Shown here: positions 9,701-18,120 of the stretch, piece by piece
Layout: each line of letters opens with the position of its first letter
Numbering within the stretch: the first letter of the stretch is position 1
Assembly (NCBI GenBank): GCA_944739405.2
Contig: OX123196.2
Span: forward strand, 70,579,688 to 70,643,687
DNA: 64,000 nucleotides
Direction of reading: 5' to 3'
From: Euclidia mi
Taxonomy: Eukaryota > Arthropoda > Insecta > Lepidoptera > Erebidae
Notes under the pieces: model-generated
What the model was told of the DNA's origin: nothing
Databases searched by the model: none
The model's input: only the letters and a program-made list of their open reading frames with translations
Program-made: the position numbers and the translations under genes

Positions 9701-11786
9701 CCGCACTTTACAATCACCAGACCAACGGATACAAAAAAAACTCAGAATTTAAACAAACAATTTATGGATCACACAAAGCATTGAAGACAAGAGTGTGGGT
9801 AGAGGGAGAACCCACAACAAAAGCGTTTTAAATCGTTTTATTTACATTATTGTTTCTTACGTTTTTTGTTAAGTCTTTATCTGAACAAGAAACTTTATTT
9901 TCTAAACATGATATTGTACAAGTTAAGAAAAATTTAAAGACTACTTATAAAGTTTTGTGGGATTCTTCTCCATTGTCCTACAATCCTTTGCAAACATGTT
10001 TCAAAAGAATGAATATCTTTGTATATAAAGTATTTGAACTTAAGATCACGTTTTTATATAAAATAATATCAGATTTTCCACACAACGGCTACTGATACTT
10101 CACTTAAGAGTAAAAACGACTTCGTAAAAGTAAAAGAAGACTTAAATTCTCCGATAATGAATGGCTGCAAAATTAATTAAGCTGTATTACGAGGCATTAA
10201 CAAAGTCCGTATAGCGTATACCCACTTGTGCGGAATCACGTCAAATGCAGAAGTAATTACAAGCTAATTAATATGCTCTGTGGTTCAATGTAGAGACTGA
10301 CGTCTCCCAATATTTTGTTTAAGGGAAAGGTGTATCGGACTCTGTTCAGCATTTTTTTTTAATTTGTAGTAGGTATCTGGTATTTAGCTAGAGTAGTATT
10401 GAGTCCAAAAACTAGAAAATACTTCATGATTATTTCTTACTGCCTCCGTGGTCCAGTGGATAGCGTATGCGACTGCTGATCGGAGGTCCCGAGTTCGATT
10501 CCCGGGTCGGGCAAAAGTGTTACTGGGTTTTTCCGAATTCTCAGTAGCAGCACGGAGTCTGGTGATGTGCCCGGTAACGGCAATAGGCTCGCCCCCTATT
10601 ACGTGGCACCTAAAAATTCATGGCGAAATGTGGGTGTAATACCTATTACGCCTCTGCCTGCCCCTTCGGGATATAGGCGTGAGTCTATAAATAAAAAATA
10701 ATAATAATATTTCTTAAAATAAAAATGACTGACAAGATCGAGTTCAAAGAAAATCTGTGGGGGACACCTTTCCCAAACAATGGGACGGCAACGGTTAAAA
10801 AAACAACTTTTTCTTTTTCTAATCTCTGGGACCCGCCTACTAGATAAACAAATTTAACAGAATATTAGCTTTAACTTTTTTTGATATAGACTCACGCCTT
10901 CATCCCCGAAGGGCTAGGCAGGCGTGCAATATCACAACCATATTTTGTCATTTTATGATTTTTTAACTCCCTCTTTTTAGGAGGCTCTATTACCGTTACC
11001 GGGCACATTGCCGGACTGCGTGCTGCTACTGTCAGCTAACACTTTTCGCTCGACCCGGAAATCGAACTTAGGATGCGAGAAGTGAAGATGCTTATAGTTT
11101 TAGACGAGTTTGACGAAAATATTTAGGTTTTCAATTATGATTAATTTATATACTTTTGTACGCGGGTGATTTTGACGTGACAACGTCTTATAAATTGGTT
11201 TGCCGGGTGACACTTCAAGAAACTGCGTTACGCTCCGCTCACGTTATGCGCTCACAATGAGAGCGAGTGAGAGGCACGCGTCCCGCCTAAGAGCGAGAGA
11301 GACAGACATAAAAAGTGAAAGGCACGCGTCTTTCATCCTTCTCCCTACTATACGAATGAATATTCACATTAAAATTATTTTACCACTCAAAGTCGTTGTC
11401 ACGTAAAACTTTCGCCCGTATACCGACTTTACAGGCAACCAATTTTTTTTTTAAATTTATAGTCTCACGCCTGTATCCCCGAAGACCCCTTCGGGGATAC
11501 AGGCAGAGGTGTAAATATTACACCCACATTTTGCCATGGTTTTTTAGGTCCCACGTAATAGGGGGCGAGCCTATTGCCGTTACCGGGCACATCACCAGAC
11601 TCCGGGCTGCTACTGGGTATTCGTAAAACCCAGTAACACTTTTGCCCGACCCGGGAATCGAACTGATCAGTAGTCGCATACGCTATCTACTTGGAAATTT
11701 TGAAAATAATTTATTAACCTACCTGCGATCACCCCAAGTACCGCTACTACTCCGATAATGACACCCACCAAATGTAACGTCTTCAT
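570..11786 (-). CDS. Alpha-glucosidase (maltase), GH13, six 5' exons, 3' part off window
   Basis: This gene encodes a secreted or membrane-anchored alpha-glucosidase that would hydrolyse terminal alpha-1,4 linkages of maltose- or sucrose-like sugars. The coding exons are 11786-11723, 8426-8274, 6390-6211, 3923-3760, 2585-2200 and 771-570. Every junction is GT/AG and the phases (1,1,1,0,2) match, giving 383 continuous residues. Residues about 5-30 are a hydrophobic anchor or signal. The GH13 barrel follows: YQIYPRSF near 53-60, region I DFVPNH at 139-144, QADFN at 214-218, region II GFRLDA with nucleophile Asp246, and region III SEGY with acid Glu321. Region IV (GNHD) would be encoded to the left of the window. 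Insect maltases have roughly 570-610 residues, so about one third is missing here because of the window edge. The intact catalytic residues argue against a non-catalytic SLC3-type heavy chain. A sucrose-hydrolase relative is also possible. Confidence 0.93.
997..1369. mobile_element. MITE with terminal inverted repeats of about 75 bp
   Basis: The left end TGGAAGGAAAGTGGAAC is matched by the reverse complement of the right end at about 1369. The match continues through CACGCACC, TCGGATTGCCCACCCCAAC and GACAATACCGAACT with a few mismatches. There is no coding capacity. It lies in the maltase intron between exons 5 and 6. The flanks share CTA, so the duplication could be 2-3 bases. Confidence 0.7.
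2200..2585 (-). CDS. Maltase exon 5 (catalytic nucleophile)
   Basis: The acceptor TTATTCAAG precedes 2585 and the donor GTTAGT follows 2200. Residues 188-315 hold FGGSAWEW, QADFNFRN and region II DKGADGFRLDALPYL with the nucleophile Asp246. It ends with two bases (AG) that complete an Arg codon with the first base of exon 6. Subfamily GH13_17 usually has Q-P-D-L-N where this protein has Q-A-D-F-N. Confidence 0.93.
3760..3923 (-). CDS. Maltase exon 4 (GH13 region I)
   Basis: The acceptor TTTTACAG precedes 3923 and the donor GTAAGT follows 3760. Residues 134-187 include conserved region I, LLDFVPNHAS, with the Asp and His that line subsite -1. The exon ends in PPSNW, which joins exon 5 (VSQFGGSAWEW) in phase 0, exactly as in intact maltases. 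Confidence 0.92.
4488..4690. repeat. Dispersed lepidopteran repeat (GGCAAACGAGCAGACGG type)
   Basis: The block with TGATAGGCGGCAAACGAGCAG and TGATGGTAAGCAATTACCG, then CCGCCCATGGACACAAGCA, resembles a repeat scattered through many lepidopteran genomes. It lies in a maltase intron. The assignment rests on recognising the sequence, not on a search. Confidence 0.6.
5049..5160 (-). repeat. SINE family A/B body, truncated
   Basis: A minus-strand copy of the SINE body shared by families A and B. It shows GACTCCCGCCTGTTCCCCC, then GAAGGGGTAGGCAGAGG and CCACGTAATAGGTGGCGAG. The tRNA-like head is missing. Confidence 0.65.
5767..6040 (-). repeat. Two abutting SINE fragments (A/B body, then a C-type head)
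   Basis: 5767-5905 is an A/B body (ATCCCCGAAAGGGTAGGCAG ... CCAATGTAATAGGGGGCGAG). It is followed at 5915-6040 by a C-type 5' region (GCGAGCGATAATTAAC ... TCGAACCCTAGACC ... GGTTATCGCCGCC). Both read on the minus strand and both are incomplete. Confidence 0.6.
6108..6124. repeat. (GAA)n microsatellite
   Basis: A short run of GAA triplets beside maltase exon 3, in the intron. Confidence 0.7.
6211..6390 (-). CDS. Maltase exon 3
   Basis: The acceptor TTTGCCAG precedes 6390 and the donor GTAAGA follows 6211. It encodes residues 74-132: GIISELEHFKESGVDAIW, then SPIFTSPMVDFGYDISDF, the conserved loop that shapes the sugar-binding site in GH13 maltases, then the helix EQFEELLKKAHELG. Phase 1 at both ends. 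Confidence 0.92.
6535..6803. mobile_element. MITE with terminal inverted repeats of about 27 bp
   Basis: The left end TTACATAGAAGCGCAGTTCT mirrors the right end, whose reverse complement reads TTACATAGAGGCGCATTTCT. The interior is relatively GC-rich with two CTCTTGCTCTCGTAG copies. It lies just upstream of maltase exon 3 (minus strand) and has no gene. Confidence 0.65.
6913..7058 (-). repeat. SINE family E, partial
   Basis: It matches the minus strand of the better copy at 12928-13140: CGCGGGGGTCTTTACAAAC, GGGAATCGAACC (B-box like) and GCTGCTTTAACCACTAAGCC (A-box like). Divergent. Confidence 0.6.
7965..8070 (+). repeat. SINE family C tail fragment
   Basis: TTGGCCAGCGTGGTATAGTA, CCAGCAGTGGACTGTTAAAG and GCTGATGATGA are the 3' end of SINE family C. 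The head is absent. Confidence 0.65.
8274..8426 (-). CDS. Maltase exon 2 (start of the GH13 barrel)
   Basis: The acceptor TTACTTCCAG precedes 8426 and the donor GTGAGC follows 8274. The exon contributes residues 23-72, including DWWKHCVLYQIYPRSFKDSD, the typical first beta strand of GH13 alpha-glucosidases, and ends at GDLN with the first base of a Gly codon. Intron 1, on its upstream side, is about 3.3 kb and is loaded with SINEs. Confidence 0.92.
8463..8940 (-). repeat. SINE family D, interrupted by a foldback element
   Basis: 8463-8637 corresponds to the D tail (TGACTCCCTATAATGACTGT and flanks). 8841-8940 corresponds to the head (GAAACCGATACC ... CATGGCAGTCTCTCGC ... TAGGCTATCAC). The GC-rich foldback at 8644-8834 separates them. 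Copies at 26777-27156 and 47731-48103 show the uninterrupted structure. Confidence 0.6.
8644..8834. mobile_element. GC-rich foldback MITE inserted in a SINE
   Basis: The two halves are imperfect inverted repeats over about 80 bases. The left half has ACGGCCTGGTCACGAGATCG, TAAGCGGCGAGCGGC and GATGTACATGGCGCGTTTA. The right half reads the same on the other strand with a few changes. TTAGTC occurs at 8638-8643 and 8835-8840 and may be the target duplication. The 60-residue open frames in it are byproducts of the GC content. Confidence 0.65.
9375..9655 (+). repeat. SINE family C, full length, with 8-bp target duplication
   Basis: The tRNA-like head (CAGCGATAGCCTAGTGGAG ... GGGTTCGAATCGACGG) is followed by the C body (CATGTCTGAGAGTTCTCCAT, GGCCAGCGTGGTGGACCATG) and ends ATGATGAT. 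GACTACGG flanks it at 9367-9374 and 9656-9663. Confidence 0.85.
10441..10693 (+). repeat. SINE family A, full length
   Basis: The tRNA-like head contains an A-box region GTGGTCCAGTGGATAGCG and a B-box GAGTTCGATTCCCGGG. The shared body (TGATGTGCCCGGTAACGG, AATAGGCTCGCCCCCTATTA, CCTTCGGGATATAGGCGTGA) and a TATAAATAAAAA tail follow. Lies in maltase intron 1. Confidence 0.85.
10890..11075 (-). repeat. SINE family A/B body, divergent
   Basis: Minus-strand body with ATAGACTCACGCCTTCATCC, CCGAAGGGCTAGGCAGG, CCGTTACCGGGCACATT and CGACCCGGAAATCGAAC. The 5' head is not recognisable. Confidence 0.65.
11169..11449 (+). mobile_element. 281-bp MITE-like element, copy 1
   Basis: Nearly identical to 51694-51974 on the opposite strand; two differences were seen by eye. 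It carries TGACGTGACAACG near the left end and CGTTGTCACGTAA near the right, plus AAATTGGTTTGCC and GGCAACCAATTT, which form a second inverted pair. The 68-codon open frame is conserved simply because the copies are so similar. Lies in maltase intron 1. Confidence 0.7.
11457..11692 (-). repeat. SINE family A with an internal palindrome
   Basis: A minus-strand copy, nearly complete (body through GGGAATCGAAC and TCGCATACGCTATCTAC). At 11471-11502 the body is folded on itself: CTGTATCCCCGAAG, four bases (ACCC), then the exact reverse complement. Other copies have this sequence once. Lies 31 bases from maltase exon 1. Confidence 0.8.
11723..11786 (-). CDS. Maltase exon 1 (start codon and membrane anchor/signal)
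   Basis: The exon starts at the ATG at 11786-11784 and encodes 21 residues (MKTLHLVGVIIG...), then one base of a Gly codon before the donor GTAGGT. Together with the first residues of exon 2 it forms a 25-residue hydrophobic run. That run could be a signal peptide, with possible cleavage after the V-L-A near residue 30, or a type II membrane anchor. This ATG is chosen because it opens the hydrophobic leader directly and its splice phase fits exon 2. A GATA-type motif (AGATAA on the minus strand, 11834-11829) lies about 43 bases upstream of the ATG. GATA factors are known midgut regulators in insects, but this single site is only suggestive. Confidence 0.85.
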
Positions 11787-11956
11787 GTTGACTGCTATGC
11801 CCGTTGTCAGCTGACCAACAATGTAGCGTTATCTACGTTTAGTTCTGTTGATATTGATATTCGAGAATTGATTTGTATGTTTGTTGCCTTTGGGCAAAAT
11901 ATTATATTGTTTTATTTTAGATTTTTATTGCGATCAATGAATGACTTTTATACCTG

Positions 11957-12395
11957 ACTAGCTGTTTCCCGCGGATTCACCCGCGTCCTGAGGGAACTTC
12001 TTCGCGTGCCCGGTTAATTTATAGCCTAAGTTACTCCTTGGTGAGTTATCCGCCAGTGAACTTCCCGTCAAAATCGGTCCAGCCGTTCCAGAGATTAGCG
12101 AGAACAAACAGGCAGGCAGACTGAAAAGAATTGTAAAAATGTCATTTCGGTATATGTCCGTGTATACACACGGACATATAACATATAACATACATATAAA
12201 ATTGGTCATATAACATACATATAAAATTGGTCCAGCCATTCCAGATATTAGCAAGCACAAACAGACAGACAGACAAAAATTGTTAAAAATGTAAATTTTC
12301 GGTATATTATGTACCGTGTATACATCCATATGCATTTAGTAAAAAGCGGCTATTTTTATATTACAAACAGACACTGCAATTTTATTTATGTGTAT
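11957..12395. repeat. Dispersed repeat with CCCGCGGATTCACCCGCG 5' end
   Basis: Matches 26352-26655 over most of its length: CTAGCTGTTTCCCGCGG, TTAATTTATAGCCTAAGTTA, AATCGGTCCAGCCGTTCCAG, ATATGCATTTAGTAAAAAGC. An internal segment (ATAACATACATATAAAATTG plus the CCAGCCATTCCAGA region) is duplicated in this copy. This is a common lepidopteran tail-type repeat, probably LINE- or Helitron-derived. Confidence 0.65.
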
Positions 12396-12543
12396 AGATT
12401 TAATATCGTATGAGGGTGTGGCCGACTCTGGTGCCAGCTATCTAATGATTCTTATCCTGAGACAAATGCAGATTCCTACGGCTTTACATACCCGCCGCGC
12501 ACTTAGCTGTTAAATAACAAGTTGTAAAAATATCTTACTGACT

Positions 12544-12795
12544 GTCTCCGTGGTCCAGTGGATAGCGTATGCGACTGCTGATCGGTGGTGCCGGGTTCGA
12601 TTCCCGAGTCGGGCAAAATTGTTACTGGGTTTTTCCGAATACTCAGTAGCAGCCCGGAGTCTGGTGATGTGCCCGGTAACGGCAATAGGCTCGCCCCCTA
12701 TTACGTGGGACCTAAAAATTCATGACGAAAAGTGGGTGTAATATTTACACCTCTGCCTACCCGTTCGGGGATACAGGCGTGAGACTATAAATAAT
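12544..12795 (+). repeat. SINE family A, full length
   Basis: The complete head (CCGTGGTCCAGTGGATAGCG, GGGTTCGATTCCCGAGTCGG), the body and a TATAAATAATTAAAT tail. It diverges from the 10441 copy at scattered positions. Confidence 0.85.
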
Positions 12796-12927
12796 TAAAT
12801 AAGATATTTTATTGTCATAAACATGCTTCCCTTTCTTTTTATAGGAAAGAAACAAAATTATTTTTACAGATTGTTATAGTTAGAGTTCAGGTTTCTCAAG
12901 TGAAATTATTTCTAATATATCTAATTT

Positions 12928-13140
12928 GACTGCACGGTTGGCGTAGTGGTTTAAGTGGCCGCCTTGCCGCTTGGTACTGCGCCGAGTGTTGTGGGTTCGA
13001 TTCCCACACGAGACAACACTTTGTGTGATCCACAAATTGTTGTTTCGAGTCTGGGTGTTAATTGTGTCCGTTAGTTGTATGTTTGTAAAGTCCCCCGCGA
13101 CACAGGATTTATTCCTAGTGCGGGAGTTGTCTTTAAAAAA
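12928..13140 (+). repeat. SINE family E, tRNA-headed
   Basis: The head carries GGTTGGCGTAGTGGTTTAAG (A-box like) and GGGTTCGATTCCCACACG (B-box). The body has TTTGTGTGATCCACAAATTG, TGTAAAGTCCCCCGCGACAC and GTGCGGGAGTTGTCTTTAAA, and ends in A-rich DNA. Unlike A-D, its body is unrelated to the other families. Confidence 0.8.
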
Positions 13141-13621
13141 ATATTTCATAACTCAAGTATGGTTATATTATAATATTTCTTGAGACTTCAAACTACTAGT
13201 ATCAAAGAGTCGACGACGGAGCAATATCTAGTATAGATAAACCATATCTAACATTCGTATTATAGAGATTATAATAGCTATTATAACGCAATTATTATAA
13301 TATGTGACGAGATAATCATTTACCTAAATTTTTGAGCTTTTGTTATTGACCTTCATAAACACATTGGCATATTTATATGAAAAACAAGCCGAGAGGTTAC
13401 ACCCGCCTTATTAAGGGATACTGTTCCACACCTAAGGCTCCTAGCATGATATTATATGGCCTATAGCCTTTCTAGATACATCTGTTTGTTATTCGACACA
13501 AAAATAATTATTAAAATCGGATAAGTGGTTCCCGAGATTAGCGCGTTCAACCGTACAAAATAACAATATCTTTCAGCTTTATATTTAAATTATTATTTAA
13601 ATAATTTTATTTATTTTTTAT

Positions 13622-13790
13622 TGATAGACTCACGTCTGTATCCCCGAAGGCGTAGGCAGAAGTGTAATATTACACCCACATTTCGCCATGAATTTTTATG
13701 TCCCACGTAATAGGGGGCGAGCCTATTGCCGTACTGGGCACATTACCAGACTCCGTGCTGCTACTGAGAATTTCCTAACGGAAAATCACA
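13622..13790 (-). repeat. SINE family A/B body, 5'-truncated
   Basis: Body only, minus strand: TAGACTCACGTCTGTATCCC, CCACGTAATAGGGGGCGAGC, CCGTGCTGCTACTGAGAATT. The GAGAATTTCC stretch resembles B-type copies. Confidence 0.7.
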
Positions 13791-15662
13791 ATAACACTAA
13801 ATAAGTATAGATATAATAATAGAGCAGGGTATTTCTTTTTCATCTTACCTGATTATCAATAACAAATTCAAAAAATCTTCGTCAGAAATATATATTAAGA
13901 CCACTTAAATTAATTATATTCCAAAATCATCATAATTAATCAAAAAAGGAAGAATACGACATATTGAAAAATTCATAAATGAAAAAAGCCAATATACGAA
14001 CGGATGTATCACTGGCCAATGGTTAGCGTGACACTGGTTCCATTCATGTGGAGGACACATAGTTGTTTTTATTCGGACGACACGAGGTCATGGCCGAAAA
14101 TTATATACAATTCATGGTGTTGACGTATTTGAGAGATTTGATGATAGTAGAAGAGCATAATTATCAAAAATCAACTTATATGTGAGGAGCGTAGATAGAT
14201 ACAATCCAAAAACGTTATACAACGAAAATCACGAAACTCTTGATTTGCAATATGCAGTGCAGCTTTCGCTGCACCTTGTACAAAAATACTTAAGAAAATA
14301 CCTCAATCAAAAAAACCAAGCATTCCTTTTTTACCACATTTTACCAGCGAACACCGCTCTCAAAAGTTTCTCCCACATAATTTGTAAACGAACATACACC
14401 CCGATGTTTTCAAGACAAAATTGATTTCGGCGCAGCCCACATTTTTTCTCTTTAACCATTAATCACTGGTCTGTGGCCGCTTAATTAATCTCTTTGCAGC
14501 AAAAAGAGGCTGTCGATAGCACTCTCGCCCTCCTCCGAATATAAAATTTGCGGCTTTTGCAGCAACTAGTTCGCTACCGTGACACGAAAAAACCGGTATT
14601 TGGTCATTTTTTTTCCGTGTACGCAGTTTTTCCATTTACGTCAATGGGTTTTGCGAAGGTTTTTTTAAAGCAAGGGGTGTGATGTTGGTTTGTATATGGG
14701 CATGGTATTAAAGTGTTTTGCCCGTATGGGGGAGGTATTCAAATATACATGGTATAGGAAGTCTTGTTAAAAATAAAGTCACCCTTCTTTAAAGAGTCGT
14801 GCTTACAAGATGTGTTGAACAAACACGTTGTTTAATGCTCTTTTTATTTATTGAGTGAGCTAAACTCGTATATCGGAAGGGGTAAGCAGAGGAGTGTGAC
14901 GCATATTTCACCAGTTATTTTCATATTCCACCAGAATTGCTACTCCTGTTTAACTTATAGTTTCTTGACTCTCTTGAAGTTCACCGAAAATTAGACTGTT
15001 GACAAATATATAAATTCATATATATATATATAGAGAGAGAGAATATTATTATTTTTCTTCTTTCGATATCATCTTAATGTTTCGTAATATATTTTCAGCA
15101 GTACTAGTCGGAGATCGAATACATTGCCCCAGCTTACCAACATAATAACAAATACTAAGAATCCAATGCGAGTCATCCATATCAAATAAAATGAATACAA
15201 ATGAAACTGCAAATATGTGTGGTATGATCGGTATCGCTTGATAGACGAGCCTTTAAGCCTTATGACGTAAATACGTGCGTACCGCCAGCAATACGTGTCT
15301 GCAATACGCGATACGTGACGCGTTATTATTGCGTAGTGGCAGCGATACGCCACGACGCTAAGTGGGGAATTTAGGAGAAGTCGCCTGAATTATAAGTGGT
15401 TGAGACGCCGGTATTATGGTATGTTTAATGTTTATAACGTGATGAAGATATTATATAAGATGCGATAGCTATGTCTGTGTATAGGACTAGCGGTGGGGAA
15501 GGACGTCGATATGATCCCTGCCCTATTGCAATTCAGCTCATCTATTGCAATCCTGACGAGAAACTACGTGTAAGCATTCAAAGAGCTTTGTAAGCCGAAG
15601 TCTTTACTAACGATATCTTTATTGACGGTTGGATAGTTCAGTTGGTGTCACACTGTAGTAAA
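13791..15662. other. No gene recognised
   Basis: AT-rich DNA with a tRNA-like scrap near 14006 (CACTGGCCAATGGTTAGCG), a degraded A/B SINE body near 14870-14935, a dinucleotide TA/GA microsatellite at 15018-15042 and a CG-rich patch at 15225-15355. The open frames here show no family features. Confidence 0.5.
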
Positions 15663-15915
15663 ACTGCTTCCGTGGTCCAGTGGATAGCGTATGTGACTTC
15701 TGATCGGAGGTCCCGGGTTCGATTCCCGGGTCCGACAAAAGTGTTACAAGGTGTTTCCGAATACTCAGTAGCAGCCCGGAGTCTGATGATGTGCCTGGTA
15801 ACGGCAATAGGCTCGCCCCCTATTACGTGGGACCCAAAAATTCATGCCGAAATGTGGGTGTAATATTTACACATCTGCCTACCCCTTCGGGGATACAGGC
15901 CTGAGACTATAAATA
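15663..15915 (+). repeat. SINE family A, full length
   Basis: Head TTCCGTGGTCCAGTGGATAG and GGGTTCGATTCCCGGGTCCG, then the complete body and a TATAAATAAAATATA tail. Confidence 0.85.
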
Positions 15916-15970
15916 AAATATATAAAAATTAGGGATGCAGTCATTGAAGCTCATACATACATACATACAT

Positions 15971-16215
15971 AGTCTCTCGCCTATTACCCCGAAGAGGTAG
16001 GCAGAGGTGTATTTCTACACCCACTTTTCGCCAGATATACTTTGGTCCCACGTAATAAGGGGCGAGCCTATTGCCGTACCGGGCACATTTCCAGACTCCG
16101 TACTGCTACTGAGAATTTCGTGACAGAAAAACCCAATAACACTGCCTGACCCAGGAATCAAACCCGGGACCTCCCGATCTCACGCGCACATTTATGCCGC
16201 AAGACCAACGAGCAT
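15971..16215 (-). repeat. SINE family B (alternative head, family A body)
   Basis: The body is that of family A, but the minus-strand head reads CTCGTTGGTCTTGCGGCATA, AATGTGCGCGTGAGATCGGG, GGTTTGATTCCTGGG, as in the B copies at 23114 and 27679. Confidence 0.8.
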
Positions 16216-16327
16216 TCGTATAGGGTTTGATGTCGAGTTTTCCGTCTCTTCGCAAAGATGGTATCTGCGTCGTGTTATCCCTTAGTCGCCTCTTACGACA
16301 CCCACGGGAAGATAGGGGGTGGTGACA

Positions 16328-16375
16328 CTTGTATTCTATGCCGTCAACCACACGGTTGACGGCATAGAATACAAG
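16328..16375. repeat. Perfect 22-bp snap-back hairpin
   Basis: The arm CTTGTATTCTATGCCGTCAA (plus CC) at 16328-16349 is followed by a four-base loop and its exact reverse complement at 16354-16375. Partial pairing continues outside the arms. Confidence 0.85.
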
Positions 16376-16432
16376 CTCACACCAGGCGTATTAAAAGCTA
16401 TTTACGCCTCTGCATTGTTAACACCATTTTAA

Positions 16433-16481
16433 ATGGTGCCCAAGATACAAACTAGGCTATACCTGTGTCTTGGGCACCATC
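16433..16481. repeat. Second hairpin, 16-bp arms with one mismatch
   Basis: ATGGTGCCCAAGATAC at 16433-16448 pairs with GTGTCTTGGGCACCAT ending at about 16480, with a loop of about 17 bases. It lies about 60 bases from the 22-bp hairpin. Confidence 0.75.
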
Positions 16482-16773
16482 AAGAACGAAATTTGTTTAT
16501 TGGAAATAAATACTTATTTACTTTTACTTACTAACCTACCTACATGACAAAGAGAACACAGTGTGTACCTGCCACATTATCCATCCACCTACATGTATAC
16601 TGCCACCTCGTCTATTAAGCGATATAAACAACATTGTACAGAAGCAACATATTCTACACATCATGATTGTAACGTGCCCCATATCGAACTTTAATGTGAC
16701 GTCGTTAACTGACGCCTCATACGTACACTTTATGTGTATTGGAGATATTAAATAACTATTTACTATAATATAA

Positions 16774-17084
16774 GCAGCGATTGCCTAGTAGAAAGACCGA
16801 CAGACTGCTACGCAGAGGGTCCGGGTTCGAATCCACGGCACGCACCAATTACTTTTCGGAGTTATATGCGTATTAAATTGTGAATTATCGCTTGCTAAAC
16901 GGTGAAGGAAAACATTTTGACGAAACCTGCATGTCTGAGAGTTCTCCATGGTGTTCTCGAAAGATATGTGAAGTCTGCCAACCCGCACTTGGCCAGCGTG
17001 GTGGACTATGGCCTTACCCTTCTCATAAGAGAGAAGAGGCCCGTGCCCAGCAGTGGAACAGTAAAAAGGGCTGATGATGATGAA
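16774..17084 (+). repeat. SINE family C, full length
   Basis: Head GCAGCGATTGCCTAGTAGAA and GGGTTCGAATCCACGGC. The body includes TGCATGTCTGAGAGTTCTCC, TTGGCCAGCGTGGTGGACTA and GTGCCCAGCAGTGGAACAG. Ends GGGCTGATGATGATGA. The short open frames it carries occur in every C copy. Confidence 0.85.
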
Positions 17085-17129
17085 GAAACGGTAGAGGCAA
17101 ACATAGTTAGGAAACCTTAATGTCTGATT

Positions 17130-17635
17130 TGTAATTGCTCGTATTCCCTTCGGAGTGATTCCAGGGCCATAGTCGAGTATTTTAACCCCTCTACATATGG
17201 GGGAAAATGCACCATTTTGGAATAAAACGGTTTAAAATTTTAGTATTTTATTATAAACAGCGCCTAAATAAATATTTTGACTATTAGTGGTAGCAAATTG
17301 GGCCTTATTTAATAGGCAATTAAGTGGGCCATCTTATAAAATAAAATAAATATCAACTCAGTGTGAAAAAAGTTATCAACGAACATATGCTCTCGAAACA
17401 ACAATATGTGGTTCAAACTAAGTTTTATCAATGGTGCAAGTCAAACCAAGGCATACGGTGTATGACAGGTCAGTTTAACCATTTTATAATCTGTGCGGTT
17501 GTCCATAGATGCCTTGGAAGTATAACATCAGATTTAGCTCCAGACTATGTCTAACGAAATTCAGAGATTGACGCAGTACAAACAATTTGCATTAGTCTAA
17601 ATATAAGCATTGGCTAGATCTTTTTTTACCTCATA
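17130..17635. other. No gene recognised
   Basis: AT-rich sequence. The open frame at 17363-17554 has no recognisable motif. Confidence 0.4.
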
Positions 17636-17880
17636 CACACATCGCCATCTAGTCCCAAACTAAGCAGAGCTTGTACTATGGGTACTAGATAATGCATAAA
17701 CATACATACATAAATACTTACTTTTTTTTGTAAATACATACATATTATACAAAAAAACACCCAGACTAAGACAAACATCCATGTTCGTGCACACAAATGT
17801 TTGACTTGAGCGGGAATCGAACCTGCGACCTTCGGCGTAGCAGTCGCTTACACTCCCGCTGCGCCAACTTAGTTTAGTAT
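17636..17880 (-). repeat. Dispersed repeat with tRNA-like head (family F)
   Basis: Minus strand: AGCGGGAATCGAACC with flanking tRNA-like arms at 17815-17875, then a tail containing AGTCCCAAACTAAGCAGAGC at 17652-17671. The tail is repeated in the opposite orientation at 32166-32275. A related head scrap is at 4075-4130. Confidence 0.55.
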
Positions 17881-18118
17881 TACCTCACCACACTAGCCAA
17901 GTTTGGTTTGAAGACTTCACTTGCCTTTCAAGGACATTATGGAGAACTCACAGACATGCAGATTTCCTCATGATGTCTTCCTTAACCGTTCAGCAAGTGG
18001 TTATGAACAATTGAATACGCACATGATAACGAAAAGTCGGTGGTAAGCGTCGTTGATTTGAACCTGATACCCTATGCATAGCATTCTGTTGGCCTCTCCA
18101 CTTGACAATCGCTAGGTG
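17881..18118 (-). repeat. SINE family C, old copy
   Basis: Minus-strand C body and head: CATTATGGAGAACTCACAGA, CATGCAGATTTCCTCATGAT, TTGAATACGCACATGATAAC. Diverged well beyond the copies at 22106 and 44731, and truncated at the tail. Confidence 0.7.
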
Positions 18119-18120
18119 TA

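Noticed and set aside
10448..10515. tRNA gene candidates at SINE heads (here and at 12550, 15670, 23114, 27679, 46850, 50630)
   Set aside because: A- and B-box motifs are present, but each is joined to the same SINE body and the cloverleaf arms do not pair well; they are retroposon promoters, not tRNA genes.
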